From: Inquilinus ginsengisoli_A
GTDB lineage: Bacteria > Pseudomonadota > Alphaproteobacteria > DSM-16000 > Inquilinaceae
Assembly: GCF_031453975.1 (NCBI RefSeq)
Contig: NZ_JAVDPW010000008.1
Span: 124,001-188,000 of the forward strand
Direction of reading: 5' to 3'
Length of the DNA stretch: 64,000 bases
Positions 25,724 through 34,230 of this stretch are shown in pieces. The notes beneath the pieces are model-generated. The model saw nothing but the letters and a program-made list of their open reading frames with translations, ran no database searches and was not told the DNA's origin. A program made the position numbers and the translations under genes. Numbering within the stretch: position 1 is the stretch's first letter; every line of letters begins with the position of its first letter.

Positions 25724-25924
25724 TCAGCCGTTGACCAGGAAATAGCGCTTCACCTTCGTCGCGTCGGCGTCGCACATGATCTTGGTGCCCTGGTTCCGCT
25801 CCTTCGCTGCCTTGGTCTTGGTCAGCAGTCGGTGGCGGCGATAGGCCGAGTTGTAGCGGACCTTGCCGGAGGCGGTCAGCCGGAAGCGCTTCTTGGCGCT
25901 GGAGTGGGTCTTCATCTTGGGCAT
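25724..25924 (-). CDS. rpmI: 50S ribosomal protein L35
   Basis: The 66-residue L35 begins MPKMKTHSSAKKRFRLTASGKV, the family signature. It pairs with rplT as usual, but infC, which normally precedes rpmI, is absent: the upstream gene is argD on the other strand. The unit therefore starts at rpmI with its own promoter. Confidence 0.97.
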   Translation of the reverse strand: MPKMKTHSSAKKRFRLTASGKVRYNSAYRRHRLLTKTKAAKERNQGTKIMCDADATKVKRYFLVNG

Positions 25925-26014
25925 TTTCAGTCCTTCCGAGGGAAGACGATGGAAGGGTGGTTGGGCATGCCCCGGGGGTCGTACCCCGGCCTCGCCACCC
26001 CGAACGAAGCGCGC

Positions 26015-26043
26015 GTTATAACGGCACGGGCGCGCGTTGACAA
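26015..26043 (-). promoter_or_regulatory. Promoter of rpmI-rplT
   Basis: On the minus strand TTGTCA (26038-26043) and TATAAC (26015-26020) are spaced by 17 bp. This leaves an untranslated leader of about 85 nt before the rpmI start, a plausible site for L20 autoregulation. The same positions read TTGACA on the plus strand (26037-26042), a possible -35 for argD, although its -10 would be poor. Confidence 0.65.
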
Positions 26044-26125
26044 GCACCGCATAAACTGGGCTAAGTCGCTGCCTTCCCGCAACCCACGAGACTCTGTCCA
26101 AGACTCTCTCTCAGCGAGCCTGTCC

Positions 26126-27322
26126 ATGATTCCCGCCGTGATGCCGACCTATGCGCGTGCCGACCTCGCCTTCGAGCGGGGCGAAGGGGCGTATCTGTTC
26201 GGGACCGACGGGCGACGATACCTGGACCTGATCGCGGGAATCGGCGTGTGCGCGCTCGGCCACGGCCATCCGCATCTGGTCAAGGCGCTGCAGGACCAGG
26301 CCGCGAAGCTGTGGCACACCTCGAACCTGTACCGGATCCCGGAGGGCGAGCGCCTGGCCCAGCGGCTGGTCGACAGCACCTTCGCCGACACGGTGTTCTT
26401 CACCAATTCCGGCGCCGAGGCGTGGGAGGGCGCGACCAAGCTGGTGCGCAAATACCACTACACCCGCGGCAACCCGAAGCGCTGGCGGGTCATCACCGTC
26501 ACCTCCAGCTTCCACGGCCGGACCCTGGCCGCGATCTCGGCCGCCAAGGGCGAGAAACTGATCAAGGGCTTCGGCCCGCTGGTCGACGGCTTCGACCAGG
26601 TGGCCTGGGGCAACATGAACGAGTTGCGCGCGGCGATCACCGACGAGACCGCGGCGATCTGCATCGAGCCGATCATCGGCGAGGGCGGCATCAAGGCCGC
26701 CACGCCGGAATATCTGCGCGAGCTGCGCCGCGTCTGCGACGAGTTCGGCCTGCTGCTGTTCTTCGACGAGATCCAGTGCGGCTACGGCCGCACCGGCAAG
26801 TTCTTCGCCCATGAATGGGCGGGGATCACGCCGGATGTGATGTGCATCGCCAAGGGCATCGGCGGCGGCTTCCCGCTCGGCGCCTTCATGGCGACCGAGG
26901 AGGCGGCCTGCGGCATGACCCCCGGCACCCACGGGTCGACCTATGCCGGCAACCCGCTGGCCATGGCGGTCGGCAACGCCGTGCTCGACATCGTCCTGGC
27001 CGACGGCTTCTTCGAGACGGTCGAGCGCACCGGCCAAGCCTTCAAGGCCGAGCTGGAGGCGCTGGTGAAGCGCCACCCGACGGTGCTGGAGGAGGTGCGC
27101 GGCAACGGGCTGATGCTGGGCCTGAAATGCGTGCAGCCGAGCGACCAGATCGTCCCCGAGCTGCGGGCCGCGGGCCTGCTGACCGTGGGCGCCGGCGAGA
27201 ACGTCATCCGCATCCTGCCGCCGCTGACCATCGGCGCGGCCGAGATCGCCGAGGCGATCGCGGCCTTCGACAAGGTCTGCGGCGCGCGGGCGACATCGGG
27301 CAAGGCGGCGGCGAATGGCTGA
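26126..27322 (+). CDS. argD: Acetylornithine aminotransferase
   Basis: PLP enzyme that interconverts N-acetylglutamate semialdehyde and N-acetylornithine in arginine synthesis, and often succinyl-diaminopimelate in lysine synthesis. The 398-residue subgroup II aminotransferase has FTNSGAEAWEGATKLVRKY (phosphate loop), FFDEIQCGYGRTGKFFAHE, and the PLP lysine K243 in CIAKGIGGGFPLGA. The ATG at 26126 gives the normal N-terminus MIPAVMPTYAR. It overlaps argF by 8 bp, so the two are translationally coupled. Confidence 0.94.
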   Translation: MIPAVMPTYARADLAFERGEGAYLFGTDGRRYLDLIAGIGVCALGHGHPHLVKALQDQAAKLWHTSNLYRIPEGERLAQRLVDSTFADTVFFTNSGAEAWEGATKLVRKYHYTRGNPKRWRVITVTSSFHGRTLAAISAAKGEKLIKGFGPLVDGFDQVAWGNMNELRAAITDETAAICIEPIIGEGGIKAATPEYLRELRRVCDEFGLLLFFDEIQCGYGRTGKFFAHEWAGITPDVMCIAKGIGGGFPLGAFMATEEAACGMTPGTHGSTYAGNPLAMAVGNAVLDIVLADGFFETVERTGQAFKAELEALVKRHPTVLEEVRGNGLMLGLKCVQPSDQIVPELRAAGLLTVGAGENVIRILPPLTIGAAEIAEAIAAFDKVCGARATSGKAAANG

Positions 27323-28232
27323 CATCCGGCACTTCACCGACCTGCACCATCTGTCCAAGGGCGACCTGCGGCAGATCATCGACCGGTCGCTCGACCTCAA
27401 GCGCACCGATCCGCGCGGCACCCGGTCGAAGCCGCTGGCCGGCCAGACCCTGGCGCTGATCTTCGAGAAGCCGTCGACCCGCACCCGCGTCTCCTTCGAG
27501 GTCGGCATGCGCCAGCTCGGCGGCGAGGTGGTGATGCTGACCGGGGCGGAGATCCAGCTGGGCCGCGGCGAGACCATCGCCGACACCGCCCGGGTGCTGT
27601 CACGCTATGTCGACGCCATCATGCTGCGGACCTCGGACGAGGACCGCCTGCGCGAGATGGCGGAGAACGCGACCGTCCCTGTCATCAACGGCCTGACCGA
27701 CGAGACCCATCCCTGCCAGCTGATGGCCGATGTGATGACCTTCGAGGAGCTGCGCGGCCCGATCGCCGGCCGCGTCGCCGCCTGGAGCGGCGACGGCAAC
27801 AACGTCGCCCGGTCCTGGATCCGCGCCGCCGCCATGTTCGATTTCGAGCTGCGCCTGGCCTGCCCGGACGAGCTGGCGCCGCCGGCCGACCTGATCCACT
27901 GGGCGCATCGCGAGGGGGCCCGGGTCTCGGTCGGCACCGATCCGGACACCACGGTGCGCGGCGCCGACCTCGTCGTCACCGACACCTGGGTGTCGATGGG
28001 CGACAAGGATGCCGCGTCGCGCCACAACCTGCTGCGGCCCTACCAGGTCGACGAGCGGCTGATGGCGCAGGCCAAGCCCGATGCGCTGTTCATGCACTGC
28101 CTGCCGGCCCATCGCGGCGAGGAGGTGACGGACGGCGTGATCGACGGGCTGCAATCGGTGGTCTGGGACGAGGCGGAGAACCGCCTGCACGCCCAGAAGG
28201 GCATCCTGCTGTGGTGTCTCGGAGCGTTGTGA
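27315..28232 (+). CDS. argF: Ornithine carbamoyltransferase
   Basis: Makes citrulline from ornithine and carbamoyl phosphate. The 305-residue protein has the carbamoyl-phosphate motif STRTR at 54-58, HPCQLMADVMTFEEL, the ornithine-binding DTWVSMG loop, and the catalytic HCLPA starting at H261. It sits between argD and hslO, an order conserved in many alphaproteobacteria. Confidence 0.97.
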   Translation: MADIRHFTDLHHLSKGDLRQIIDRSLDLKRTDPRGTRSKPLAGQTLALIFEKPSTRTRVSFEVGMRQLGGEVVMLTGAEIQLGRGETIADTARVLSRYVDAIMLRTSDEDRLREMAENATVPVINGLTDETHPCQLMADVMTFEELRGPIAGRVAAWSGDGNNVARSWIRAAAMFDFELRLACPDELAPPADLIHWAHREGARVSVGTDPDTTVRGADLVVTDTWVSMGDKDAASRHNLLRPYQVDERLMAQAKPDALFMHCLPAHRGEEVTDGVIDGLQSVVWDEAENRLHAQKGILLWCLGAL

Positions 28233-28234
28233 CC

Positions 28235-29119
28235 ATGGTGGCCGACGATATCGTCCTCCCCTTCCAGATCGAGGCGTCGGGGCTGCGCGGCCGGCTGGTC
28301 CGGTTCGGCCCGCTGCTCGACGACATCCTCGGCCGCCACGCCTATCCCGAGCCGGTCGCCCATCTGCTGGCCGAGACCGTGGTGCTGACCGCGCTGCTGG
28401 CCAGCGCCCTGAAATACGAGGGCGTGTTCACCCTGCAGGCCAAGGGCGACGGGCCGGTGCGGCTGGTGGTGGCCGACGTCACCGCGGACGGCGCCGTCCG
28501 CGCCCATGCCGTGTTCGACGAAGCCCGGCTGGCCGAGGCCGAGGGCAGCACCACGGTGCCCGCCCTGATGGGCCGCGGCCACCTGGCCTTCACCGTCGAC
28601 CAGGGTGCGGACACCGAGCGCTACCAGGGCATCGTCGACCTGTCCGGCGAGACGCTGTGGGAATGCGCCCAGCATTACTTCCGCCAGTCGGAGCAGTTGC
28701 AGGCGGGCCTGCGCTCAGCCGTGCGGCTGACCCCGACCGGTTGGCGCGGCGGCGGCATCATGCTGCAGCGCCTGCCCGACCCCGAGAAGGAGGTGCCGAC
28801 CGATCGCGAGGACGATTGGCGCCGTTCCATGGTGCTGCTGGGTTCGGCCACCGATGACGAGCTGACCGAGCCGCAGCTGGCGGGCGAGGCACTGCTGTAC
28901 CGCCTGTTCAATGAGGACGGGGTGCGGGTCTTCGCGCCCCAGCCGATGCGCTTCTCGTGCCGCTGTTCGCGCGAACGGGTGACGGCGATGCTGTCCTCGC
29001 TGCCGCGGGCGGAGGTCGAGAGCCTGGCCGTCGACGGCCGGGTCGAGGTCGACTGCGAGTTCTGCAACACCCGCTACGTGTTCGACGAAGACCAGCTCGC
29101 GGCGCTGTACGCCGCCTGA
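28235..29119 (+). CDS. hslO: Hsp33 redox-regulated chaperone
   Basis: A cytosolic holdase activated by oxidative unfolding. The 294-residue protein has the C-terminal zinc site C242-x-C244 ... C274-x2-C277, whose four cysteines form disulfides on activation. The N-terminal domain carries the family ALLASALKYEGVFTLQAKGDGPV block. The ATG at 28235 lies two bases after the argF stop, so it is the third gene of the argD-argF-hslO operon. Confidence 0.96.
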   Translation: MVADDIVLPFQIEASGLRGRLVRFGPLLDDILGRHAYPEPVAHLLAETVVLTALLASALKYEGVFTLQAKGDGPVRLVVADVTADGAVRAHAVFDEARLAEAEGSTTVPALMGRGHLAFTVDQGADTERYQGIVDLSGETLWECAQHYFRQSEQLQAGLRSAVRLTPTGWRGGGIMLQRLPDPEKEVPTDREDDWRRSMVLLGSATDDELTEPQLAGEALLYRLFNEDGVRVFAPQPMRFSCRCSRERVTAMLSSLPRAEVESLAVDGRVEVDCEFCNTRYVFDEDQLAALYAA

Positions 29120-29179
29120 CCCGGCGGGAGGCCGGGTCCGCCCGGACACCCGCAGATGTTCCAGTCCCGGAGAGCCCCG

Positions 29180-29764
29180 ATGCCCCATCTCACCCGACGC
29201 AGCCTGCTCGCCGGCGCCGCCCTGCTGCTCGCGGCCTGCAGCGGCCCGGCCGACCTGACGCCCTTGCAGCCGGTGAATTTCGCCGGGCGTGCGCCGATCC
29301 GGCTGAACGTCGCCCGGGTCGACACCGTCGACCAGTCCGCTGCGGGCGCGGCCGGCTTCGGTGCCACCCTGGCGCAGAGTCCGGCGGCGGCGATCCGCAA
29401 CTGGGGCGCGGCGCGGCTGCAGGCGGCCGGGCGCGCCGGGACCGCCCGGCTGGTCATCCAGCAGGCCAGCCTGACGCAGGAGCGGCTGGCCACCCAGGGC
29501 GGCCTGACCTCGCTGTTCAACGACCAGCCGGCGCAGAAGCTGACCCTGCACTTGGTCGCCCGGCTCGAGATCGGCCCCGTGGGCACCTACACCGGCGGCT
29601 ACACCGACGTGAAGGTCGAACGCTCGACCACCCTGACCGACGGGTCCAGCGCCGCCGACCAGGCCCAGGCGACGAGCGGCCTGGTGCGGGACGGCATGGA
29701 TGATTTCGACCGCCAGTTCGAGGCCAACATCCGGCAGTATCTGGCGCCGCTGCTGCTGCCCTGA
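29180..29764 (+). CDS. Putative lipoprotein of unknown function
   Basis: A 194-residue exported protein with a lipoprotein signal peptide (TRRSLLAGAALLLAAC, lipobox LAAC, cysteine near residue 20). The mature part has no motif I recognise; it is rich in alanine and has a C-terminal DGMDDFDRQFEANIRQYLAPLL segment. The TRRSLL start also resembles a Tat motif. The ATG at 29180 follows a CCGGAGAG ribosome-binding site. It is 60 bp after hslO and ends at an intrinsic terminator, so it may be the last gene of the arg-hslO unit. Confidence 0.75.
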   Translation: MPHLTRRSLLAGAALLLAACSGPADLTPLQPVNFAGRAPIRLNVARVDTVDQSAAGAAGFGATLAQSPAAAIRNWGAARLQAAGRAGTARLVIQQASLTQERLATQGGLTSLFNDQPAQKLTLHLVARLEIGPVGTYTGGYTDVKVERSTTLTDGSSAADQAQATSGLVRDGMDDFDRQFEANIRQYLAPLLLP

Positions 29765-29783
29765 CAGCCATTGGTACGACCGC

Positions 29784-29820
29784 GCGGCCGGGCCTCATCC
29801 GTCCGGCCGCTTTCCTTTTC
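29784..29820 (+). terminator. Intrinsic terminator after the lipoprotein gene
   Basis: GCGGCCGG (29784-29791) pairs with CCGGCCGC (29803-29810), followed by TTTCCTTTTC. It separates the arg-hslO-lipoprotein genes from galU. Confidence 0.8.
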
Positions 29821-29892
29821 GCCGTCGCCTATGGCACAAGGCATGAGGTGAAGCGTTCTTAGCGGCGTTCCAGGTTTCAGAAGAAGGCGTTC

Positions 29893-30765
29893 ATGTCCGA
29901 GCCCGTCAAGGTTGCCGTCTTCCCCGTCGCGGGTCTTGGCACCCGGTCGCTGCCCGCCACCAAGGCGGTGCCCAAGGAAATGCTCTGCGTCGTCGACAAG
30001 CCGGTGCTGCAATACGCGGTCGAGGAGGCCAAGGCCGCCGGGATCGAGGAGTTCATCTTCGTCTCGAGCCGGGGCAAGACCGCGCTGGAGGACCATTTCG
30101 ACCAGCACACCGAGCTCTATGCCAGCCTCGAGGCGCGCAACAAGACGGAGCAGCTGAAGGCGGCGCGGGATGCCGAGCTGCCGCCCGGCCAGTTCAGCTT
30201 CGTGCGACAGGCCCAGCCGCTCGGCCTCGGCCATGCCGTGTGGTGCGCCCGCCACCTGGTCGGCAACCGGCCCTTCGCGGTGCTGCTGCCGGACGAGATC
30301 TTCAAATGCAAGACCCCGCTGCTGGCGCAGATGGCCAAGGCCTATGCCAGCCATGGCGGCAACGTGATCGCGGTGCGCGAAGTGCCGAAGGCGCTGACCT
30401 CGCGCTACGGCATCCTCGCCATCGGCCAGGATGACGGCACCGTCGCCGAGGTCACCGGTCTGGTCGAGAAGCCGAAGCCGGAAGACGCACCGTCCGACCT
30501 CTCGGTCGTCGGCCGCTACATCCTGCAGCCCGAGGTGTTCGCCCATCTCGACCGGCAGGAGCGCGGCGCCGGCGGCGAGATCCAGCTGACCGACGCGATG
30601 GCCCGGCTGATCGGCAACCAGCCCTTCCACGGCACCCGCTTCGAGGGCGACCGCTTCGACTGCGGCGACAAGGTCGGCTTCATCGCCGCCAATCTGGCCT
30701 ACGGGCTCGATCGCGCGGATCTGTCGGCGGCGCTGCGCGAGGCGATCGCCCCCTATCTGCGATGA
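29893..30765 (+). CDS. galU: UTP--glucose-1-phosphate uridylyltransferase
   Basis: Makes UDP-glucose for polysaccharide, glycolipid and osmoregulated glucan synthesis. The 290-residue nucleotidyltransferase has the N-terminal AGLGTRSLPATKAVPKEML loop, FVSSRGKTALEDHFD, LLPDEIF with the catalytic Asp, and GGEIQLTDAMARL. A good AGAAGG ribosome-binding site precedes the ATG. It is the first gene of the galU-ugd-pgm series. Confidence 0.96.
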   Translation: MSEPVKVAVFPVAGLGTRSLPATKAVPKEMLCVVDKPVLQYAVEEAKAAGIEEFIFVSSRGKTALEDHFDQHTELYASLEARNKTEQLKAARDAELPPGQFSFVRQAQPLGLGHAVWCARHLVGNRPFAVLLPDEIFKCKTPLLAQMAKAYASHGGNVIAVREVPKALTSRYGILAIGQDDGTVAEVTGLVEKPKPEDAPSDLSVVGRYILQPEVFAHLDRQERGAGGEIQLTDAMARLIGNQPFHGTRFEGDRFDCGDKVGFIAANLAYGLDRADLSAALREAIAPYLR

Positions 30766-30830
30766 TCGCGCCGGAATGATTTGGCCGGCTTGGGTCCGGC
30801 GGTCCGTCTGACACTGGAGTACATGGGCCC

Positions 30831-32153
30831 ATGCGCATCGCCATGATCGGAAGCGGCTATGTCGGCCTCGTCTCCGGCGCCTGCTTCTCCGAATTCGGCC
30901 ACGACGTCGTCTGCGTCGACAAGGATGCCGGCCGGATCGAGCGGCTGAAGCGCAACGAGATGCCGATCTACGAGCCCGGCCTCGACGCGCTGGTGGCGAA
31001 GAACGCGGCCGCCGGCCGGCTGTCCTTCACCACCGACCTGGCCGCCGCGGTCGACGGCGCCGACGCCGTGTTCATCGCCGTCGGCACGCCCAGCCGGCGC
31101 GGCGACGGCCATGCCGACCTGACCTATGTCTTCGCCGCGGCCGAGGAGATCGCGCGGGCCCTGACCGGCTACACCGTCGTGGTCACCAAATCGACGGTGC
31201 CGGTCGGCACCGGCCGCAAGGTCGCCGAGGTGATCCGCCAGACCCGGCCGGACGCCGATTTCGACGTCGCGTCGAACCCGGAATTCCTGCGCGAAGGCTC
31301 GGCGATCGGCGACTTCATGCTGCCCGACCGGGTGGTGATCGGCACCGAGGGCGAACGCGCCAAGAAGATCCTGTCCGACGTCTACCGGCCGCTGTACCTG
31401 ATCGAACGGCCGATCGTGATCACGGCGGTGGAAACGGCGGAGCTGATCAAATATGCCGCCAACAGCTTCCTGGCGATGAAGGTCACCTTCATCAACGAGG
31501 TTGCCAATCTGTGCGAGCAGGTCGGCGCCAACGTGCATGACGTCGCCCGGTCGATCGGGCTGGACAAGCGCATCGGGCCGAAGTTCCTGCATCCCGGCCC
31601 GGGCTATGGCGGATCGTGCTTCCCCAAGGACACGCTGGCCTTCGTCCAGACCGCGCGCGAGGCCGGGGCGCCGCAGCACCTGATCGAGGCGGTGATCGAG
31701 GTCAACGAGGCCAGGAAGACGGAAATGGCCGATCGCGTGATCGCGGCCTTCGACGGCGATGTCGCCGGCAAGACCATCGCGGTGCTGGGCCTGGCCTTCA
31801 AGCAGAACACCGACGACATGCGCGATTCCCCCAGCCTGACCGTGGTGCCGGCGCTGCAGCAGGCCGGGGCCCGGATCCGGGCCTACGACCCGGCGGCGAT
31901 GACCGAGGCGCGCAAGCTGCTGACCGACATCGACTACGCCACTGGCGCCTATGAGGCGCTGCGCGGCGCCGACGGCGCGGTGATGCTGACCGAATGGAAC
32001 GAGTTCCGCGCCCTCGACCCCGCCCGTATGCGCCAGCTGCTGACCGGCCCGGTGTTCGTCGACCTGCGCAACGTCTACAAGCCGGCCGACATGACCGAGG
32101 CCGGCTTCCGCTATCACAGCATCGGCCGCCCGGTCCCCGGCTCCGCCGGCTGA
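30831..32153 (+). CDS. ugd: UDP-glucose 6-dehydrogenase
   Basis: Twofold NAD-dependent oxidation of UDP-glucose to UDP-glucuronate, a precursor of acidic exopolysaccharide and lipid A or LPS decorations. The 440-residue protein has the N-terminal Rossmann motif GSGYVG, the central KYAANSFLAMKVTFINEVANLCE helix, the catalytic C263 in GYGGSCFPKD, and the C-terminal UDP-binding domain (LGLAFKQNTDDMRDSPSL). It lies 65 bp after galU, which supplies its substrate. Confidence 0.97.
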   Translation: MRIAMIGSGYVGLVSGACFSEFGHDVVCVDKDAGRIERLKRNEMPIYEPGLDALVAKNAAAGRLSFTTDLAAAVDGADAVFIAVGTPSRRGDGHADLTYVFAAAEEIARALTGYTVVVTKSTVPVGTGRKVAEVIRQTRPDADFDVASNPEFLREGSAIGDFMLPDRVVIGTEGERAKKILSDVYRPLYLIERPIVITAVETAELIKYAANSFLAMKVTFINEVANLCEQVGANVHDVARSIGLDKRIGPKFLHPGPGYGGSCFPKDTLAFVQTAREAGAPQHLIEAVIEVNEARKTEMADRVIAAFDGDVAGKTIAVLGLAFKQNTDDMRDSPSLTVVPALQQAGARIRAYDPAAMTEARKLLTDIDYATGAYEALRGADGAVMLTEWNEFRALDPARMRQLLTGPVFVDLRNVYKPADMTEAGFRYHSIGRPVPGSAG

Positions 32154-32191
32154 CCTGGCCAACAAGACCCGTCCTCAAGGAACGCGCCCGC

Positions 32192-33586
32192 ATGACCCAC
32201 AGCTTCCACCCCACCGTTCTTCGCGAGTACGACATCCGCGGGGTCATCGGCAAAACCCTCAACGCCGCCGACTATCGCGCGGTGGGATCCGCCTTCGGCA
32301 CCATGGTCAAGGGCAAGGGTGGCCGGCAGGTGGTGGTCGGCTATGACGGAAGGCTGAGCTCGGTCGAGCTGGAGGCGGCGCTGGTCGAGGGGCTGGCTTC
32401 GACCGGGCTGGAGGTGGTGCGGGTCGGCCTGGGCCCGACGCCGATGCTGTACTTCGCGCAGAAGCATCTCGACGCCGATGCCGGGGTGATGGTCACCGGG
32501 TCGCACAACCCGCCGGACTACAACGGCATCAAGATGGTGGTGCGCGGCGGCCCGGTCTATGGCGACCAGATCCTGGAGATCGGCCGCATCGCCGCCGCCG
32601 GCACCCTGGCCAAGGGCGAGGGCCGCGTCAGCAACGTCGACCTGCAGGACCTCTATGTCGAGCGCATGCTGCGCGACTATGACGGGCCACGCGACCTGAC
32701 GGTGGTGTGGGACAACGGCAACGGCGCCGCCGGCGAGATCCTGCGCCGGCTGACCAGGAAGCTGCCGGGCAAGCACATCCTGCTGTTCGACGACATCGAC
32801 GGCCATTTCCCCAACCACCATCCGGATCCGACCATCCCGGACAACCTGGTGGCGTTGCAGGCCAAGGTGGCCGAGACCAAGGCCGACATGGGCATCGCCT
32901 TCGACGGCGACGCCGACCGCATCGGTGCCATCGACGGCAACGGCCGGATCATCCCGGGCGACATGCTGGTGGCGATCTATGCCATCGACGTGCTGCCGCG
33001 CCATCCCGGCGGCGTCGTCATCGCTGACGTCAAGACCAGCAAGACGGTGTTCGACGCCATCGCCAAGCTGGGCGGCACACCGCTGATGTGGAAGACCGGC
33101 CATTCCCTGATCAAGGCGAAGATGGCCGAGACCAAATCGCCGCTGGCCGGCGAGATGTCGGGCCACATCTTCTTCGCCGACAGATGGTACGGCTTCGACG
33201 ACGCGCTGTATTGCGGCCTGCGCCTGGTGGCCCAGGTCAGCCGCAGCGGCGGCACGCTGGCGGCGCTGCGCGACACCTTCCCCAGCACGGTGTCGACCCC
33301 CGAGGTCCGCTTCCAGATCGACGAGACCAGGAAGTTCGCGGTGATCGACGAGGTGATGGCCCGGCTGCGCCAGTCCGGCGCCGACGTCAACGACATCGAC
33401 GGCGCCCGGGTGACCACGGCGGATGGCTGGTGGCTGCTGCGCGCCTCGAACACCCAGGACGTGCTGGTGGCCCGGGCCGAGAGCGGCGACGAGGCCGGTC
33501 TGGAGCGGCTGAAGGCCCAGATCGTCGACCAGCTGAAGGCCAGCGGCCTGGCCGAACCGAGCTTCACCGACTCGGCGCATCACTGA
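32192..33586 (+). CDS. Phosphoglucomutase/phosphomannomutase (AlgC/ManB type)
   Basis: Alpha-D-phosphohexomutase interconverting hexose 6- and 1-phosphates, feeding GalU or GDP-mannose synthesis. The 464-residue protein has the active-site serine S104 in TGSHNP, the Mg2+ loop DGDADR (D238, D240, D242), the sugar-binding GEMSGHIFF, and the phosphate-binding RASNTQ near the end. The start is fixed by an AAGGA ribosome-binding site. PMM/PGM dual specificity is usual for this subfamily; I cannot separate the two. Confidence 0.93.
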   Translation: MTHSFHPTVLREYDIRGVIGKTLNAADYRAVGSAFGTMVKGKGGRQVVVGYDGRLSSVELEAALVEGLASTGLEVVRVGLGPTPMLYFAQKHLDADAGVMVTGSHNPPDYNGIKMVVRGGPVYGDQILEIGRIAAAGTLAKGEGRVSNVDLQDLYVERMLRDYDGPRDLTVVWDNGNGAAGEILRRLTRKLPGKHILLFDDIDGHFPNHHPDPTIPDNLVALQAKVAETKADMGIAFDGDADRIGAIDGNGRIIPGDMLVAIYAIDVLPRHPGGVVIADVKTSKTVFDAIAKLGGTPLMWKTGHSLIKAKMAETKSPLAGEMSGHIFFADRWYGFDDALYCGLRLVAQVSRSGGTLAALRDTFPSTVSTPEVRFQIDETRKFAVIDEVMARLRQSGADVNDIDGARVTTADGWWLLRASNTQDVLVARAESGDEAGLERLKAQIVDQLKASGLAEPSFTDSAHH

Positions 33587-33610
33587 GAGATGAGGGGGCT
33601 CTCCCCTTTT

Positions 33611-33702
33611 CTGTCATTGCCCGGCTTGACCGGGCGATCCAGGGGCCGCCAAAACTGCTCTCGATGGCCCCTGGATCCTCGGGTCAAGCCCGAGGATGAC
33701 AG
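33611..33702. repeat. Palindromic repeat, CTTGACCGGG/CCAGGGGCC family, copy 1
   Basis: Outer arms CTGTCAT (33611) and ATGACAG (to 33702), and inner arms ATCCAGGGGCC (33637-33647) and GGCCCCTGGAT (33666-33676), enclose two small hairpins, GCCCGG-CTTGA-CCGGGC and CTCGGG-TCAAG-CCCGAG. A second copy lies at 54799-54905. It fills the gap between convergent genes. Confidence 0.8.
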
Positions 33703-33720
33703 AGGGAGCAATGCGGTTCC

Positions 33721-34230
33721 CTACCCTGGAAGACCCCGGAGCCGCGCCATCGCCAGCACATCGGCATAGGCGCCGTCGCGATAGCCGTAGGCGCGCAGCC
33801 GACCCTCCTCGACGAAGCCGGATTTGCGGTACAACGCCAGGGCCGGCGCGTTGTCGGCCCACACCGTCAGCTCCAGCCGCTTGAGGTCCAGCCAGTTGTC
33901 GGCGGCGTCGATCAGCGCCGCCATCAGGGCGGTGCCGATGCCCTGGCCCTGCCAGCCGTCATGCACGCCCATGCCGATCCCGGCGGCGTGCCGGCGGCGG
34001 CCCCGCCCGCAGGTCAGGTCGGTCAGCCCGACCACCTGGCCCTCGGCCTCGGCCGCGATGTAGAGGTCGCCCGGCGACCGGTCCTCGAGCCATTTGCGGA
34101 CGGCGTCGCGGGATTCATAGGGCGGCCGCAGCGTGCCCCAGCGAAAGCCCGGCTGGGCCTGCATCTCGGCGACGTCAGGCCAGTCTTCGGTGTGCAGCGC
34201 CCGCAGGGTGAAGCCGGGCGCGGCGGTCAC
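33721..34230 (-). CDS. GNAT family N-acetyltransferase
   Basis: A 169-residue acetyltransferase with the GNAT fold: beta strand LRALHTEDWPDVAEM, the acetyl-CoA pyrophosphate loop GWQGQGIGTALMAALID near residues 92-108, and ELTVWADNAPALALYRKSGF. The C-terminal LYRKSGFVEEGRLR segment is typical of Rim-type or PhnO-like enzymes; the acceptor is unknown. It starts with GTG overlapping the eda stop (GTGA), so the two are translationally coupled, which hints at a link to sugar-acid metabolism. Confidence 0.88.
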   Translation of the reverse strand: MTAAPGFTLRALHTEDWPDVAEMQAQPGFRWGTLRPPYESRDAVRKWLEDRSPGDLYIAAEAEGQVVGLTDLTCGRGRRRHAAGIGMGVHDGWQGQGIGTALMAALIDAADNWLDLKRLELTVWADNAPALALYRKSGFVEEGRLRAYGYRDGAYADVLAMARLRGLPG

